From Moringa oleifera (taxonomy: Eukaryota > Streptophyta > Magnoliopsida > Brassicales > Moringaceae), in the NCBI GenBank assembly GCA_021397835.1, contig JAJFZO010000446.1, positions 310,001-374,000 of the forward strand: a stretch of 64,000 nt of DNA, in the 5' to 3' direction. Positions 35,441 to 46,059 of the stretch are shown here, one piece after another. The position numbers were made by a program, and so were the translations under genes. How positions within the stretch are numbered: the first letter of the stretch is position 1; each line of letters begins with the position of its first letter. A model generated the notes under the pieces. That model was given only the letters and a program-made list of their open reading frames with translations, was not told the origin of the DNA and searched no databases.

Positions 35441-36949
35441 TGTCACTTATTACAATTTTTGTAGTAGTGCCAATGTCTAACTTATGGACTTTCAAGATGG
35501 AAAGTAATGAAGAACGATAACAAAATAAAGATTGATATGCATGCTAAGGTGTTGTGGTATTTTTCATCAATATCAAGATTTAGAAGAATGTTCAAAAATT
35601 CTGAAATATCAAAACACCTTACATGGCATTCAAATAAAAGGGAAATTGATGATCAATTAAAGCTTCCATCGGATACACCATCATGTAAATTGGTTGACTA
35701 CATGTGACCACAGTTTGCTTCAGAGCTAAGACACTTAAGGCTTGCCATATCAACAGATGAAATCAATCCACACAGTACATTGAGTAGTCGATATAGTTGT
35801 TGGCCGGTGATTATGGTAAATTATAAATTTACCGCCATGGTTAATAATGAAGAGAAAGTTCATGATGTTGACGTTATAATATCAGTTCCTAAACATCCTG
35901 GTAATGACATCGATGTCTACTTGGCTCCGCTTATAGAAGACTTGAAAATATTATGGGACATAAGTGTAAAAGTATATGATGTGTACCGTAATGGGTCATT
36001 TAATTTGAAAGCTGTTTTGTTATGGACAATCAATGATTTTCCTGCATATGGTAATTTGCTTGGTTGTACTGGTAAAAGATATTATGTTTGTCCTATTTGT
36101 GCTAAGAACACCTAATCTAGTCACTTAAAACATAGTAAAAAGATGTCATATGTTGGACACAGGAGATTCTTACCACGACATCATCCTTACCGTAGATAGA
36201 AAAAGGCCTTCAATGGTGAACAAAAAGTCAAAATTGCTCCCTAACCATTAAGCAGTGAAGAAGTCTTTCATAAAGCTCAATGTTTAGTAAATTCATGGGA
36301 AAATTCAAAGAAATGAAGTACAATAGGTAAAGAAGATGTTGTTACATAGTGTTGGAAAAACAGGTCGATTTTTTTTGACTTACCATATTAGAAGTCCATG
36401 CGTATCAGACATATTCTAGATGTCATGCACATTGAAAAGAACATTTGTGATAGTCTTTTTAGGACATTACTTGACAATATTAAAAAATCTAAAGATGAAT
36501 TAGCTTCTAGAATGGATTTGAAAGACATGGAGTTAAGGTCTGAGTTAGAACCACAAGTTCACGGTAATCGTACATTTCTACTGCCTGTATGTTATAGTTT
36601 ATCTAAGGAAGAAAAAATATATTTTGTAAAGTTTTTAGTGAGAATAAGGTCCAAATATGGGTATTCTTCGAACATCAGAAATCTAGTATCCATGGACGAC
36701 TTGAAACTATATGGGTTGAAGTCGCATGATTGTCACATCCTAATGTAACAATTCGTACCTCTTGTTTTATGAGGTGTGTTACCCAAACATTTAGATATGC
36801 TCTCATTAGACTTTATATGTTGTTCAATTTCTTTTGCCAAATGGTGGTGGATGTGCCAAAGTTGGATGAAATCCAAAATGAACTTGTGACAACACTTTGT
36901 TTGATTATTTATCTGGTATGAATATTATTGGGATTCCTCCACGAAAGAA

Positions 36950-37969
36950 TGTTTGGTCACTTAACTCGAAATGAAAAAGCTCTAACCAGTGGAACTATTG
37001 GAAAAGCTGATAATGTCCTTTTTCATCAAGCGCACTTGTATATTTTAATGCATACGAGTGTAGTTCAACCATATATAAGGTAATTAAATTTTACAAATTA
37101 TAATTTATTGTTATATTAAATAATATTTGAATTATTGTCTGATGATTTATTCTTAATATGCAGTGAGCATTTAAATCAATTACAGGTCGACAATTCCATT
37201 AAATCAAAACGACTTAAATGGTTACATGATGAACAAAATCGAATCTTAAGTAATTGGTTACGCACATGGGTAAGAATACTTATTCTTATCTAAACATTAA
37301 ATTTATTTCTAATATGGTTCATCTAATATATGTTATGATTGGATTGAGAATGAACTTTTATTATCCAATCGTAACGTTTCATTAACACTATGATGGATTA
37401 CCCATGGTCCTTGATCCACAATAGTCAAGTATCCTGGATATATCATCAATGGTTGTCGCTTTTATACAAAGCAACAAGGTAACTCAATCATCCATCAAAA
37501 TAGTGGTATCATTTTAGTTGCCAACACCATGCAAATCTCTAGTGATAAGGATAAAAATCCAATATATGGTGATTTGTCATTCTGTGAAGTTACATAAGAA
37601 ATATGGGAACTAGATTATACAACGTTCAGAGTTCTAATTTTCAAATGTGATTGGATTAAGAATAGTAACAATGTTAAAGTTGATGATCTAGGAGTTATGC
37701 TAGTTGATCCCAATCGGATTGGATATAGAAATGATCAGTTTATATTGGCTTTACAAGCAAGACAAGTATTTTACATTGAAGATCCAACTGATGCCAAATG
37801 TTCCATAATATTGTCAACACCTCCAAAAGTCTATGATGAAGATGATGACTTGTGCGATATTAGTGTGGAGCACATGTATTTTTGTAATAATTTGCCACCT
37901 ATTGATTTATTTGACCAAATGAATGACCATCATCTTGTATATGCTCGAGACAATGGTGAAGGATTGTGA
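36950..37969 (+). pseudogene. TNP2-associated DUF4218/DUF4216 region
   Basis: After the last TNP2 block the text continues with a decayed HLTRNEKALTSGTIGKADNV stretch, as in the DUF4218 tail. At 37,430-37,969 there is a readable DUF4216-type domain: GCRFYTKQQGN, NSGIILVA, a VLIFKCDW core, and FILALQARQVFYIEDP, which is the family's most conserved signature. A stop near 37,596 and intron-like gaps separate the blocks. This region normally forms the C-terminal part of TNP2-like CACTA transposase proteins. Confidence 0.75.
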
Positions 37970-38104
37970 GTTTGAGTATTTTTTAAGGTAATGATCAATT
38001 GCCTCATGTGTCAAAGTTATCGAGTCCTTTATTTTTTTAGTTTTATCATGTTATATCATGTTTTGCATATATGATGCTAATCATATTTTCTTTTTATTTA
38101 CAGA

Positions 38105-39330
38105 TTTGATGGATCCTTTTGAACACTCAAGTGAAGGCTCTTAAGGGCCAAAAAAATGAGATATCACCAATATGCCTAAGATAATTAAAAGTCATGCTTT
38201 TGGTGTTAAGCTCACAATTGAGATAAATGATAAAGGTCAACCAATTGGCAGGAATGGCACCCAGTTCAATAGCTACATTGGGGTGATGGTACGTTATACA
38301 ATGCCCATAAATATCGTAAATTCGCACTCAGTAAGCATTGAAATGAAAAATAAGACTTGGGAGACAATATTGGTAAGCCATATGAAACACAATGTATTAT
38401 TGCTTTTCAATTAGTTTATTGCTAATTAATTTGATTTGTACCAATCCATTTTTTATAATGCATTGTAGGAGACGTATGATATTGATGCGAGCATGAAGAG
38501 GTACGTACTTTAGTTTGCGACAAACAAATGGAGAAACTTCAAGACCAATCTTACATCAAAGCACATATTCCCTCACATTCATGACTTGGAATTTCTATCA
38601 TTTCCACCTAAAGAATATAGCAGTGTCCTAGATGTTGGGGTGTGGCAGGACTTTGTGAACTCTCGTATAATAGAAGAGTTTCAGGTATACATTTATAGTT
38701 AGTGAAATTTTTGTTTATACAATTTTCTTCAAATGTTGATGTGTATTGATCTTCAGCAAAAGGGACAAATAGCAAAAGAGAAAAGAAAGAAGAATACGTA
38801 TGACGATCATCTATCTAGAAAGAGATTTGTAAGGCTTGAAAGTGAACTTGTAAGTTTTTTTTCATTTATTATGTTTATAATTGATAATATATTCATTTAG
38901 TAGTACGTTTTAAAAATCCAACATGTTCACTCATTATATTAAAAAAAGAAACAAGCATTGGATAGCGATGCTCAAATTGATCGTGCCTTATTGTGGAAGG
39001 CTTCATGACATAATAAAAAAGGAGAATATATGAATGATACAAGCCGACTGTGTGAGGAAAAAATTATAAGTATAGTTTAACTTTTTTATAGCATTTATAG
39101 TAATAAATTTCATATTCATTGATTAATTTTATTTTAACATTATAGGATGAGTTGATGACACAGAGCACACAAGGTAAAGTGACAAACTTCGGTCTAAAAG
39201 ATGTTCTCATGAAAGCTCATGTACACTTTGGCACCTTGGACGCATTAAAGGTCAAGGATCCGAGGTAACTATCATATCTTATTTTGGGAAGCCCAAAAAG
39301 TTGACTGCCTCTCAAGGTATGCAATTAAAT
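38105..39330 (+). pseudogene. Transposase_24 (Ptta/En/Spm) gene fragment
   Basis: Exon-like blocks separated by AT-rich intron-like gaps follow the family order: NDKGQPIGRNGTQFNSYIG near 38,230; the RYVL/FATNKWRNFKTNL block near 38,500; AKEKRKKNTYDDHLSRK near 38,775; IDRALLWKAS near 38,970, followed by KKGEYMND; DELMTQSTQGKV near 39,150; and a GRIKGQGSEVT type block near 39,235. Stops appear inside blocks (for example VL-stop near 38,512). It is the second protein of the element and is homologous to 85-731. Confidence 0.7.
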
Positions 39331-39529
39331 CAATAACAATTAGCAGGGATGATGAGGTGGTCCATAGAGTATAAAGAAGTTTTGACAAACATTGTTACGA
39401 ACAAAATTGATGATGTTTAGTAAGAAAAAATTGCAATGCAATTCTGTTCGAGTAAAGCTAGCAATAATATAACTGGATTATTAGAGGAAGAAGAATATCC
39501 AATACCTCAATCACATATGCCAGTCACAC

Positions 39530-40150
39530 CACCAACACCTGCATTGGCTCCATACGGCAACAAAGTATGTTACATGTTAATCATAATAGATATGATATTA
39601 ATAATATTATGAACGTAACTTCTATTTTTTTGGATCATTATAGTATGAGCCATGCCATATGATCATCTAGTCATCAGACTATATAGTGGCAAGTGGAGTT
39701 ATCTTCATGTATTATACTCCTAATCACATGACCCATGAGCGTTCATTATTTTTTGGTGATGTTCGGGTGACAGTGGACGTAGCTATTTATGGTGATGCAC
39801 AGTTGCCTCGCCTAAACCCAGATGGTGGACTGACAAATGTTTTTTCTGCACTCGGTTCAATTGTTGCTTGGCCTCGAGATTGGGTCATTGTTGGTACACA
39901 TGAGGTGATGTTTTTGGTAAACATAATTTATAAAATCAACCTATTAATATTTTTCTTACTATTTATTATTTCAGTAAACTTTATGCAGATTTAGCTGCAC
40001 TTGAATTGGGAAAGTGTTTTGTATTTGCTGATCCGTCAACATTGTCATATGAAATGTCTATAAGTATAGACACCCAAGGCCATCACCTAGCCAATAGAAT
40101 GATAGATCCATGTGACGGAGAAGTAGTGATATTTTCTTTTAACTTGAGGT
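39530..40150 (+). pseudogene. DUF8039-type domain of CACTA element
   Basis: A readable 102-codon frame at 39,686-39,994 contains VRVTVDVAIYGDAQLPRLNPDG and then ALGSIVAWPRDWVIVGTHE, a clean match to the conserved end of the DUF8039 domain. The exon at about 40,000-40,150 (KCFVFADPSTLSYEM) follows and is shared with the deletion derivative at 25.1 kb. It is the best preserved coding block of the element. Confidence 0.75.
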
Positions 40151-40221
40151 AAGTTATAATACTAGTTAAAATTATTAATAGTTTTGTTCATAATATTTTT
40201 AACATTTATTTTTTATAATGT

Positions 40222-40880
40222 AGGCAGTATTGGCTGTTGATGGTTGTGGAGTTTCATAATTTTGTGTATAGTATTTTTGATCGTTTGAACCATGGATCTC
40301 GTCAAGAACTAGATCAATTTATGTCCACATAAGTGAAAATAATTTCATTTATGTTAGCATATACATACATTTTTTACTTTTAAGAATATTGATTAATTTG
40401 TATTGGCAGCTCTTTGAAATTGTTTCAAGTTTTCAAAGAATCAAGCACTAGGTGCATTCTTAGAAGTATTCTTGTTCAAGTATGTATATTTAAACCTATA
40501 TATGATGTTAATTTTATTTATTTTGTAAAATATAACAATTAAAAATTTTTAATTCAGTGTCCATATCACGTTAAAATAGTGAGTGTGGATATTATATTAC
40601 AAAATTTTTAAAGAACATAATTGATAAACGTGATAGAGATATCCCATATGCGAAAATGATAAGTTTTTAAGTATTTACTTATGTAAATACTTAAGTAATT
40701 AATTGATGTGCTTATTAAAGTTTTAATTGGGCTAATTTTTTTAAAAAAATAAATATAGTTAGTGGACATAGATACTTACACTCAATTGGATATTGATGAA
40801 GTTAAAAAAGAAGTTGGACAATTTCTTTGGAGTGCCATATTAGAAAGTTGAACCTTGAAGATTTTAGTACATTGAACATC
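40222..40880 (+). pseudogene. Ulp1-like (C48) protease domain of large CACTA element
   Basis: The block QYWLLMVV near 40,225 corresponds to the catalytic HW motif with His replaced by Tyr, explained by one C-to-T change. The Asp block reads YSIFDRLNHG near 40,270. The Cys block NSECGYYITKFLKNIIDKRD lies near 40,572-40,630. The tail LDIDEVKKEVGQFLWSAILES ends in a stop near 40,850. Frame changes and intron-like gaps separate the blocks. With His lost it should be inactive. Confidence 0.7.
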
Positions 40881-41229
40881 ATTGAATTTTTGTAGTTAAA
40901 TTTTTAGGATTGCATATGATAATGTATATTTAAACTCATGTATTGTATCTATAGAGTTCAATTATGATATCAAAATTTTTTTTTTGTTTTATCATCTTTT
41001 ATTACTTTTTTGGATTGGATTATTTTGAGTGTTTTCAAACATGAAAAAAGTAATAACGATCTCAGTGAGAATGGTATTGAAGTCTATAATTGGAAAATTT
41101 TGGTTGCATATTATGAAGAATTGTATTGATGTATATAGTTAATGTGGAATAGATGAAAAATTTTATATGTGTAGGTTTTGGATAATTTGAATATATAAAT
41201 TTTGTATGTATTTCAAAAGTAATAAAAAA

Positions 41230-41496
41230 ACCTTTAATGACATTTTTAAAGACAGTTCTATCATAACTCTCATTAAAGGTCCCTTTAACGACAATCTATT
41301 AGAACTGTCATTAAAAATCCCCTTTTTTAACGGTAGTTCTATTAGAACTATCATTAAAAGTTAGGGCTTTTAACGGCAATTATTGAACTGTAATTAAAAC
41401 CTCTCCCCTTTAATGACATGAATAAAGATGATAGTTTTACAATTGTTATTAAAAGTCATTTTTTAACTATCATTAAAGCTTTTATTTGTTGTAGTG
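41230..41496 (+). repeat. 3' subterminal repeats and terminus of large CACTA element
   Basis: Several ACAGTTCTATCATAACT/CTCATTAAAGG type inverted pairs precede a terminal 95 bp that is, with a few changes, the inverse complement of the first 95 bp of the nested element. The last 19 bases are an exact inverse match. Confidence 0.85.
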
Positions 41497-41737
41497 TTAA
41501 TATAGGATTTAACAAGGCTTTTGCTAATGAATAAGTAGCTTGTCTAAAATATACATATGAATACGTTTTAATAGCTGTTCGGATGGTATTCTTGTTATTT
41601 TACCATGGATATGACTTATCCTTGCATTGATAGGTGAGATGTCAATTTACCTTAGGGTTGATTCTTCACTTTTTCTGTACCTTCAAATTATCAGCTTTCA
41701 GTCGTGACAATATTAAATTGACTCTACTACAAAGTAA
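41497..41737. other. Short unassigned gap between CACTA end and pararetrovirus
   Basis: About 240 bp with no recognised feature. The last bases CTCTACTACAAAGTAAAAC share TACAAAGTAAAAC with the inside of the viral terminal repeat, possible microhomology at the integration point. Confidence 0.5.
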
Positions 41738-41902
41738 AACTAATAGAACAAATATCAGATACTGAAATTTATTAAAACAAAGTGTAATACAAAGTAAAAC
41801 ACGATATTGCAAACTTTTAAAAATGAAACACAAACATAAACAGAAACATAAAGTAAATCTTACAATACTGCTGCCAGGAGTAGTCTTCTAATCTATAATA
41901 CA
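41738..41902 (-). repeat. Pararetrovirus terminal repeat, 3' copy
   Basis: This 165 bp repeat is the same as 47,953-48,117 except for two substitutions (about 98.8% identity). On the minus strand it contains AATAAA at 41,773-41,768, and the repeat ends 30 nt after it. Flanking sequence shows no poly(A) tract and no matching target duplication. Confidence 0.92.
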
Positions 41903-42345
41903 GAAAGTATTTGCTCATAAACTATGAGCTTTTGAGGTGTTTGGGTTTCGAAAATGGGTTTGAGTATCTGAGGGTTTGTTGAAGTGTTGAGAGATCTGGA
42001 GCTTGAAGTTTGAAGTGCTTGGAATGAAAAGCATGCCTTGAGGAATCTTGCCCTCGTCTTCTTATAGCAGGGAGAAGTTTGTCGTTGAGTGGACTCTTGA
42101 TGTGCTTTTCTTGAGTGGAGTGGGGAATCTTCTTTTGAAGGTGGAGAGTCCTGTCATCTTCTGAGGTGTCCGTCTTTGGAGGATGCCTTTCTTGGGTGGA
42201 GTTCCTTTTTGGCTAAGTGGGAATCTCCTTTTGATGGTGGAGAGTTTTGTCATCTTTTGAGATGTCCGTTCCTTTCTTGGGTGGAGTTCCTTTTTTGGCT
42301 AAGTGGGAATCTCCTTTTGATGGTGGAGAGTTTTGTCATCTTTGG
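41903..42345 (-). promoter_or_regulatory. Putative pararetrovirus promoter with tandem repeats
   Basis: Immediately upstream (minus strand) of the presumed RNA start. A TATA-like TAGTTTATGA lies about 25-35 nt before the repeat start. A unit of about 95-105 bp (core TTTCTTGGGTGGAGTTCC followed by AAGTGGGAATCTCCTTTTGA, plus-strand reading) is repeated about 2.5 times at 42,120-42,345. In this family enhancers lie in this position; enhancer function is inference. Confidence 0.45.
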
Positions 42346-42479
42346 AGAGTCTTGGGCCAACTCAGCTTTTCTTTTCCAAAGGAAAAGTAGTGAGTGAAGG
42401 TTGGCCAGGTGTTTGGTCTTTTGTTCTTCGTGCTTGATGGCTTTGGATTCCTTCTTGCCTTTTGGATTTCCTCCAAAAA

Positions 42480-42590
42480 GAAAATTCTTTTTCTTTCTTT
42501 TTCTTGTACTTTTCTTTTGCATTTTTTCTTTTTTCTTTTGCTTTTTTTTTTCTTTCTTTTGTTTTTCTTTTTTTTTTCTTTTGTGGACTC
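42480..42590 (-). repeat. Long purine-rich tract (minus strand)
   Basis: About 110 bases that are almost all A and G on the minus strand (CTTTT-type repeats on plus). Frames through it give only Lys/Arg-rich or Phe-rich text. In reverse-transcribing elements such tracts can prime plus-strand synthesis; that role is possible here but unproven. Confidence 0.6.
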
Positions 42591-42689
42591 CATTACTAGA
42601 GCCTGGGATCCTTTAGAGCTCAAAAGGATCCTAAGCCAGTGGGCCCCCAAAGGGGTCTTGGACTTCGTCTTCATCTTCTGAGTCACTGC

Positions 42690-43821
42690 CGAGTTGGGAA
42701 AGGGCTTGTTGGAGTTATTTTCGGTAGTCTCTTTTGGAGATACCGGGAGATGGAGTTTGACTGTTGGGTAGTGGAGACTGTTGGATGGGTTAATTGAGTT
42801 TGTCTGGGTTACTGGTAAGCCAAAACATCACAGCGAGGAGTTCGGCTTCTGGTGAGTGGAACGATTTCCACCATTTGATGCGGTGTTGCCGAGCTAAGGT
42901 TTGGTTTAGTGGGATAGGGAGTAATTGGGTAACATTGTAGTCCCAACAGAATATCCACGGGATTGAGAAGATGTTTGAGAACATAAGGAATTTGATTCTG
43001 TCTGGGATGTTGACATGTTTGGCGAATTCTTCATATCCTTGAAGAATGGTGGGGGGTAATAATTCAGGGAAGCTCCCCATGTAATACCACCATTCTGAGA
43101 ACCAATTGGGGAATAGTTTGGAGGATTTTCTATCAAAATGAAAAAACCATGAATGAGTGGTATTCCTGATAAAGAATGTTCTATACCAGGCTTCTTTGTA
43201 ATCTTGGTAATTGAATGATTGGGGAATGAATCTTTGGGAGAAATGTTTTGAGGTGAATGGGCTCTGGTCACATTGTTGTTTCGTAAGGATTCATTTGATG
43301 CGGCATTTTGAGTAAGCAATTTTTGAGGGATCTGTTTGGTCTTCTGTATGAGTTATTTATGCAGAGTGAGTGTCTACTAAAATGAACTCATAGAATCTTT
43401 GGGTTTTTTGAGGGTTTTCCGTAATATGATGGAAGTTTGGGAGGAAAGTTCTTTTGAGAAGCTGGGAAAGGGAAATACTTTCTTCATCAACTCCGGCAGG
43501 GATGTCCGTATAGCTGATGGGGAAAAGGATTTCTTTGGTTCTATATTGGGTATCATGTTTTTAGGTAATTGGGCTACATTGGATCAAGGCTTGGCTGGTT
43601 TGGCTGGTTTGGGCCTGATATTGGCTGGGTTGGACTAATACTTCTGCATATGAAGTATCTAATGGGGTAAATGATGATTGAGTAATTTGGACAGGGCTTG
43701 ATGGTTTTGGGGTTCTTGTTTGGTTGTTCATAGCATAGGACTGTGGAGTAGTGGGTGAAATCTTTTGTGTCTTGGTTGATTTGGCTTTTGAGGATTTGGA
43801 AGGTTTGAGAGGGGTATTCAT
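42690..43821 (-). pseudogene. Pararetrovirus post-polymerase ORF, unknown function, broken
   Basis: The start ATG at 43,821 overlaps the end of the polyprotein as ATGA, a layout that favours translation of a downstream ORF by reinitiation. The N-terminal 80 residues are Ser/Thr/Pro-rich. The frame then breaks (stop after 86 codons at 43,561) and continues in pieces at 43,319-42,906 and 43,080-42,790. The C-terminal half is Trp-rich (EWWYYMG, WIFCWDY, IKWWKSF), suggesting a folded domain. I have seen similar Trp-rich text in plant pararetrovirus-like proteins but know no function; its position resembles ORF2 of florendoviruses. Confidence 0.6.
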
Positions 43822-43825
43822 CCTT

Positions 43826-46052
43826 TTTTCTTGACTTTGCCCAGCAAGAATTCTCTAGTGAGAAAGTCAGGAATAAAATTTATACTCCCCTTGATATATT
43901 CTATATCAAAATCAAAAGCAGAAAGTAATACTTGCCATCTTACAAATATTTATTTTGAGACTAAATTTTGAACGTCTTTTTGTAAAATCTCTTTTGCAGA
44001 TTTGCAATCTATCTTTAATAGAAATTTCTTGTTATATAAATCATCTTGAAATTTGGAGATGCATAATACTATAGCTAAAATCTCCTTTTTGATTGTTGAA
44101 TAGTTTTCTTGAGTCGGGTTCTATATTCCTGAATGGCACCTAACTATTTGGTCTTTCTGTTGGATTCGTTGGGTAAGGATACCTCCATATCCTTGTTCGG
44201 AGGCATCTGTTTGCATAGTTAAGGATGCCTCTGGATTGAGAATCCCTAAACAAGGGAGTGATTTGGCTCTGGTTTTCAAGTCCTTGACTATTTCAGTCAT
44301 TTGCTGGGTCCATTCTTTGGTTTGTGGATTTTTTCTAATTCTTTAGAACAATGGTTTGCTGGTTTGTCTAAGATTAGGGATAAAGTCTGAAATATAATTC
44401 AGACATCCTAGAAATCTTTGTAGTTAGGTTTTATCCTTTATCTCGTCTGGGAATTTATCTGCAAATTCTATTGATCGAGATATTGGAGTGATAGTCCCTT
44501 GGGTGATTTCAAATCATAGAAATCTAACTTTGGTTTAGAATATCTTCATTTTCTTTGAAGAGACTACTAGTCCTCTTCTCTTGATAATTTCTAAGAAGAT
44601 ATTCAGATGTTTGAAGTGTTGGTCTATTGATTCTGAAAAAATCAACACATCATCTATGTAGACTATTGTGAATGATGTGTAACTATCCAAGATTTCATTC
44701 ATAATGTTTTGAAATTCTGACGGGGCATCCTTGAGACCAAAGGGCATTACATTCCATTCGTATTGCCCAAAGGGAACATTGAAGGCAGTTTTGTACTTGT
44801 CCTGTTCTGCTATTTGTATTTGCCAGTATCCTGATTTCATGTCAAAATTTGAAAATATCCTAGCTTTGTATAACCTGTTAATCAGGTCTCTTTTGTTTGG
44901 GATCGGATATCTAATCCATTTAAGTACTTTGTTGAGGGGTTTGTAATTTATAACTAACCTTGGAGCTCCTCTTTCTACCTCTGCATTTTTATAAACATAA
45001 AAAGCAGCACAGCTCCATGGTGACTTTCTTGGTCTGATCAATCTTTTGTTTAATAATTCCTGTATTTCCTTTTTACAGTATTCTAAATGTTCTTGGTTCA
45101 TCTGTATAGGTCTAGCTTTGGTTGGGATTTGACTTTCTTTGAAGTCTGGTTCGTATGGCAGGGTTGCTTTATGGGTATTCCTATCCCAAAATGCATTGGG
45201 TATTTCTGCACATACTTCGTTTTGGAGTTTTGTTTCTATATGCTTGATCTTGTCTTTGACTTCCTGTTTGGTTAATTGTTCTTCTATCCTCCTATGTTGG
45301 ATTTCCTCATAGAGGTATCTAATTTGGGTTTGTTTGTTTTGAACCTCAAGATTTACTTGCAGTCTTGCTAATTTTTTATCCTGAAATGGTCTGATGAATT
45401 TGAACTGGACAGATTCTCCTAGAATGGAGGTGGTTATTCCTTCCTGGTTTACTGAGAAATGATATATCTTTGTGAGGAAAGGACTTCCTAAAATTAGTCC
45501 TTGTTGTATATCTTGTACTAAGATGAAAGGAGTTTTGATGCAATATCCGTTATTGCATATCTTGACTTTTGTAAGTTTGAATTTAACTTGGAGTTCTACT
45601 CCATTGGCTCTGTAAAGCCTTTCAGTTGTTTTCTCATAGTATTGGGTTGGGATTAACCCTTCTTGTATACAGTTTTGGTCAGCTCCTGAATCTACAAGGG
45701 CTATGGTAATTAGATGAAAATCATCAATAATTACCAAAGTAGCTTGGACATACCATTTTTGAATTTGTATCCGATTGCCCTTCGGATATTGACCTATTTG
45801 GGTTTTGAGCCTATTGATCTCTGAATATAAGTTTTGGATTCCAATCTGGTTTTGTTGGCTTGATTGGATCAAGTTTATTTGGTTTTGTGATCTAAAGAGA
45901 TCCTTGGTTAATTTGATACTTGGAAGTACTGGAAAGACTTTTGGAATGGTCAGATTCCATTCTGCCTTATCTTGGGCTAGATTTGACTCTAAGATTGGTC
46001 TGATGTTTGATAGCCTTGAAGGAAGAATTCCTTTTTCCCTAGGTCCTTTCAT
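43826..46052 (-). pseudogene. Pararetrovirus protease-reverse transcriptase-RNase H
   Basis: The open frame 46,052-44,535 (505 codons) has a retropepsin-type aspartic protease with DSGAD at residues 121-125 and a reverse transcriptase with VINYKPLN, the FDMKSGYWQI block, MPFGLKDAPSEFQ and the catalytic YIDD at residues 465-468. A stop at 44,534 and others interrupt it. The RNase H part continues to 43,826 with TDAS near 44,210, a KKEILAI block (Glu) and IDCKSA (Asp) near 44,000. The RT motifs are of the caulimovirid/Ty3 group; lack of an integrase and a primer site at a distance from the terminal repeat favour Caulimoviridae. The catalytic residues are intact, but the ORF is truncated before RNase H. 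Confidence 0.9.
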
Positions 46053-46059
46053 TATGGTA

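Larger units (their letters stand above)
33528..35469 (+). mobile_element. Nested non-autonomous CACTA element with CCA target duplication
   Basis: It starts CACTACAACAAATAAAAGC at 33,528 and ends TTTTTGTAGTAGTG at 35,469. It is flanked by an exact 3 bp duplication: CCA at 33,525-33,527 and CCA at 35,470-35,472, the length typical of CACTA insertions. The interior holds subterminal hairpin repeats at both sides, short leader-like sequence, a CAG/CTG repeat and no transposase. Its 5' terminus is the exact inverse of the 3' terminus of the host element, so both could be moved by the same transposase. Confidence 0.92.
32985..36921 (+). pseudogene. TNP2-type CACTA transposase, interrupted and decayed
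   Basis: The catalytic subunit of the element. Blocks in order are: HLYVYG and NWIWHGE near 33,020-33,095; an ALGMEYQKIHAYPND block near 33,445-33,490; after the nested element, a Cys block with LSRW and then KVLWYF near 35,470-35,560; an SRYSCWPV block near 35,785; PLIEDLKILWD near 35,925; VLLWTINDFPAYGNL near 36,015; and RHILDVMHIEKNICDSL near 36,400, followed by GLKSHDCHILM near 36,715. These are family-typical motifs. Stops (for example VDYM-stop near 35,705) and frameshifts show it is inactive. The N-terminal MDRSWM-type start is missing. The nested insertion lies just before the Cys/SRW motif; skipping it joins the frame correctly. Confidence 0.85.
32985..41496 (+). mobile_element. Large CACTA (En/Spm) element, 5'-truncated, with nested insertion
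   Basis: Coding remnants run TNP2, DUF4218-like, DUF4216, Transposase_24, DUF8039 and Ulp1, the classic order for a plant CACTA element that once coded all its own proteins. The 3' end is precise: subterminal repeats (41,230-41,470) and a terminal GCTTTTATTTGTTGTAGTG ending at 41,496, the exact inverse complement of the 5' end of the nested element. No 5' terminus was found: readable TNP2 starts near 32,985 inside its N-terminal region, so the element's left end is deleted or replaced. A non-autonomous CACTA copy sits inside it (33,528-35,469). Confidence 0.85.

Noticed and set aside
41722..41740. CTACTACAAAGTAAAAC next to the viral repeat, like a CACTA terminus
   Set aside because: No subterminal repeats or partner end accompany it; it may be chance or microhomology at the integration point.
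42394..42686. Phe/Leu-rich plus-strand and Lys-rich minus-strand frames over the pyrimidine tract
   Set aside because: Homopolymer-like composition explains the open frames; the tract is better read as a purine-rich element of the pararetrovirus.
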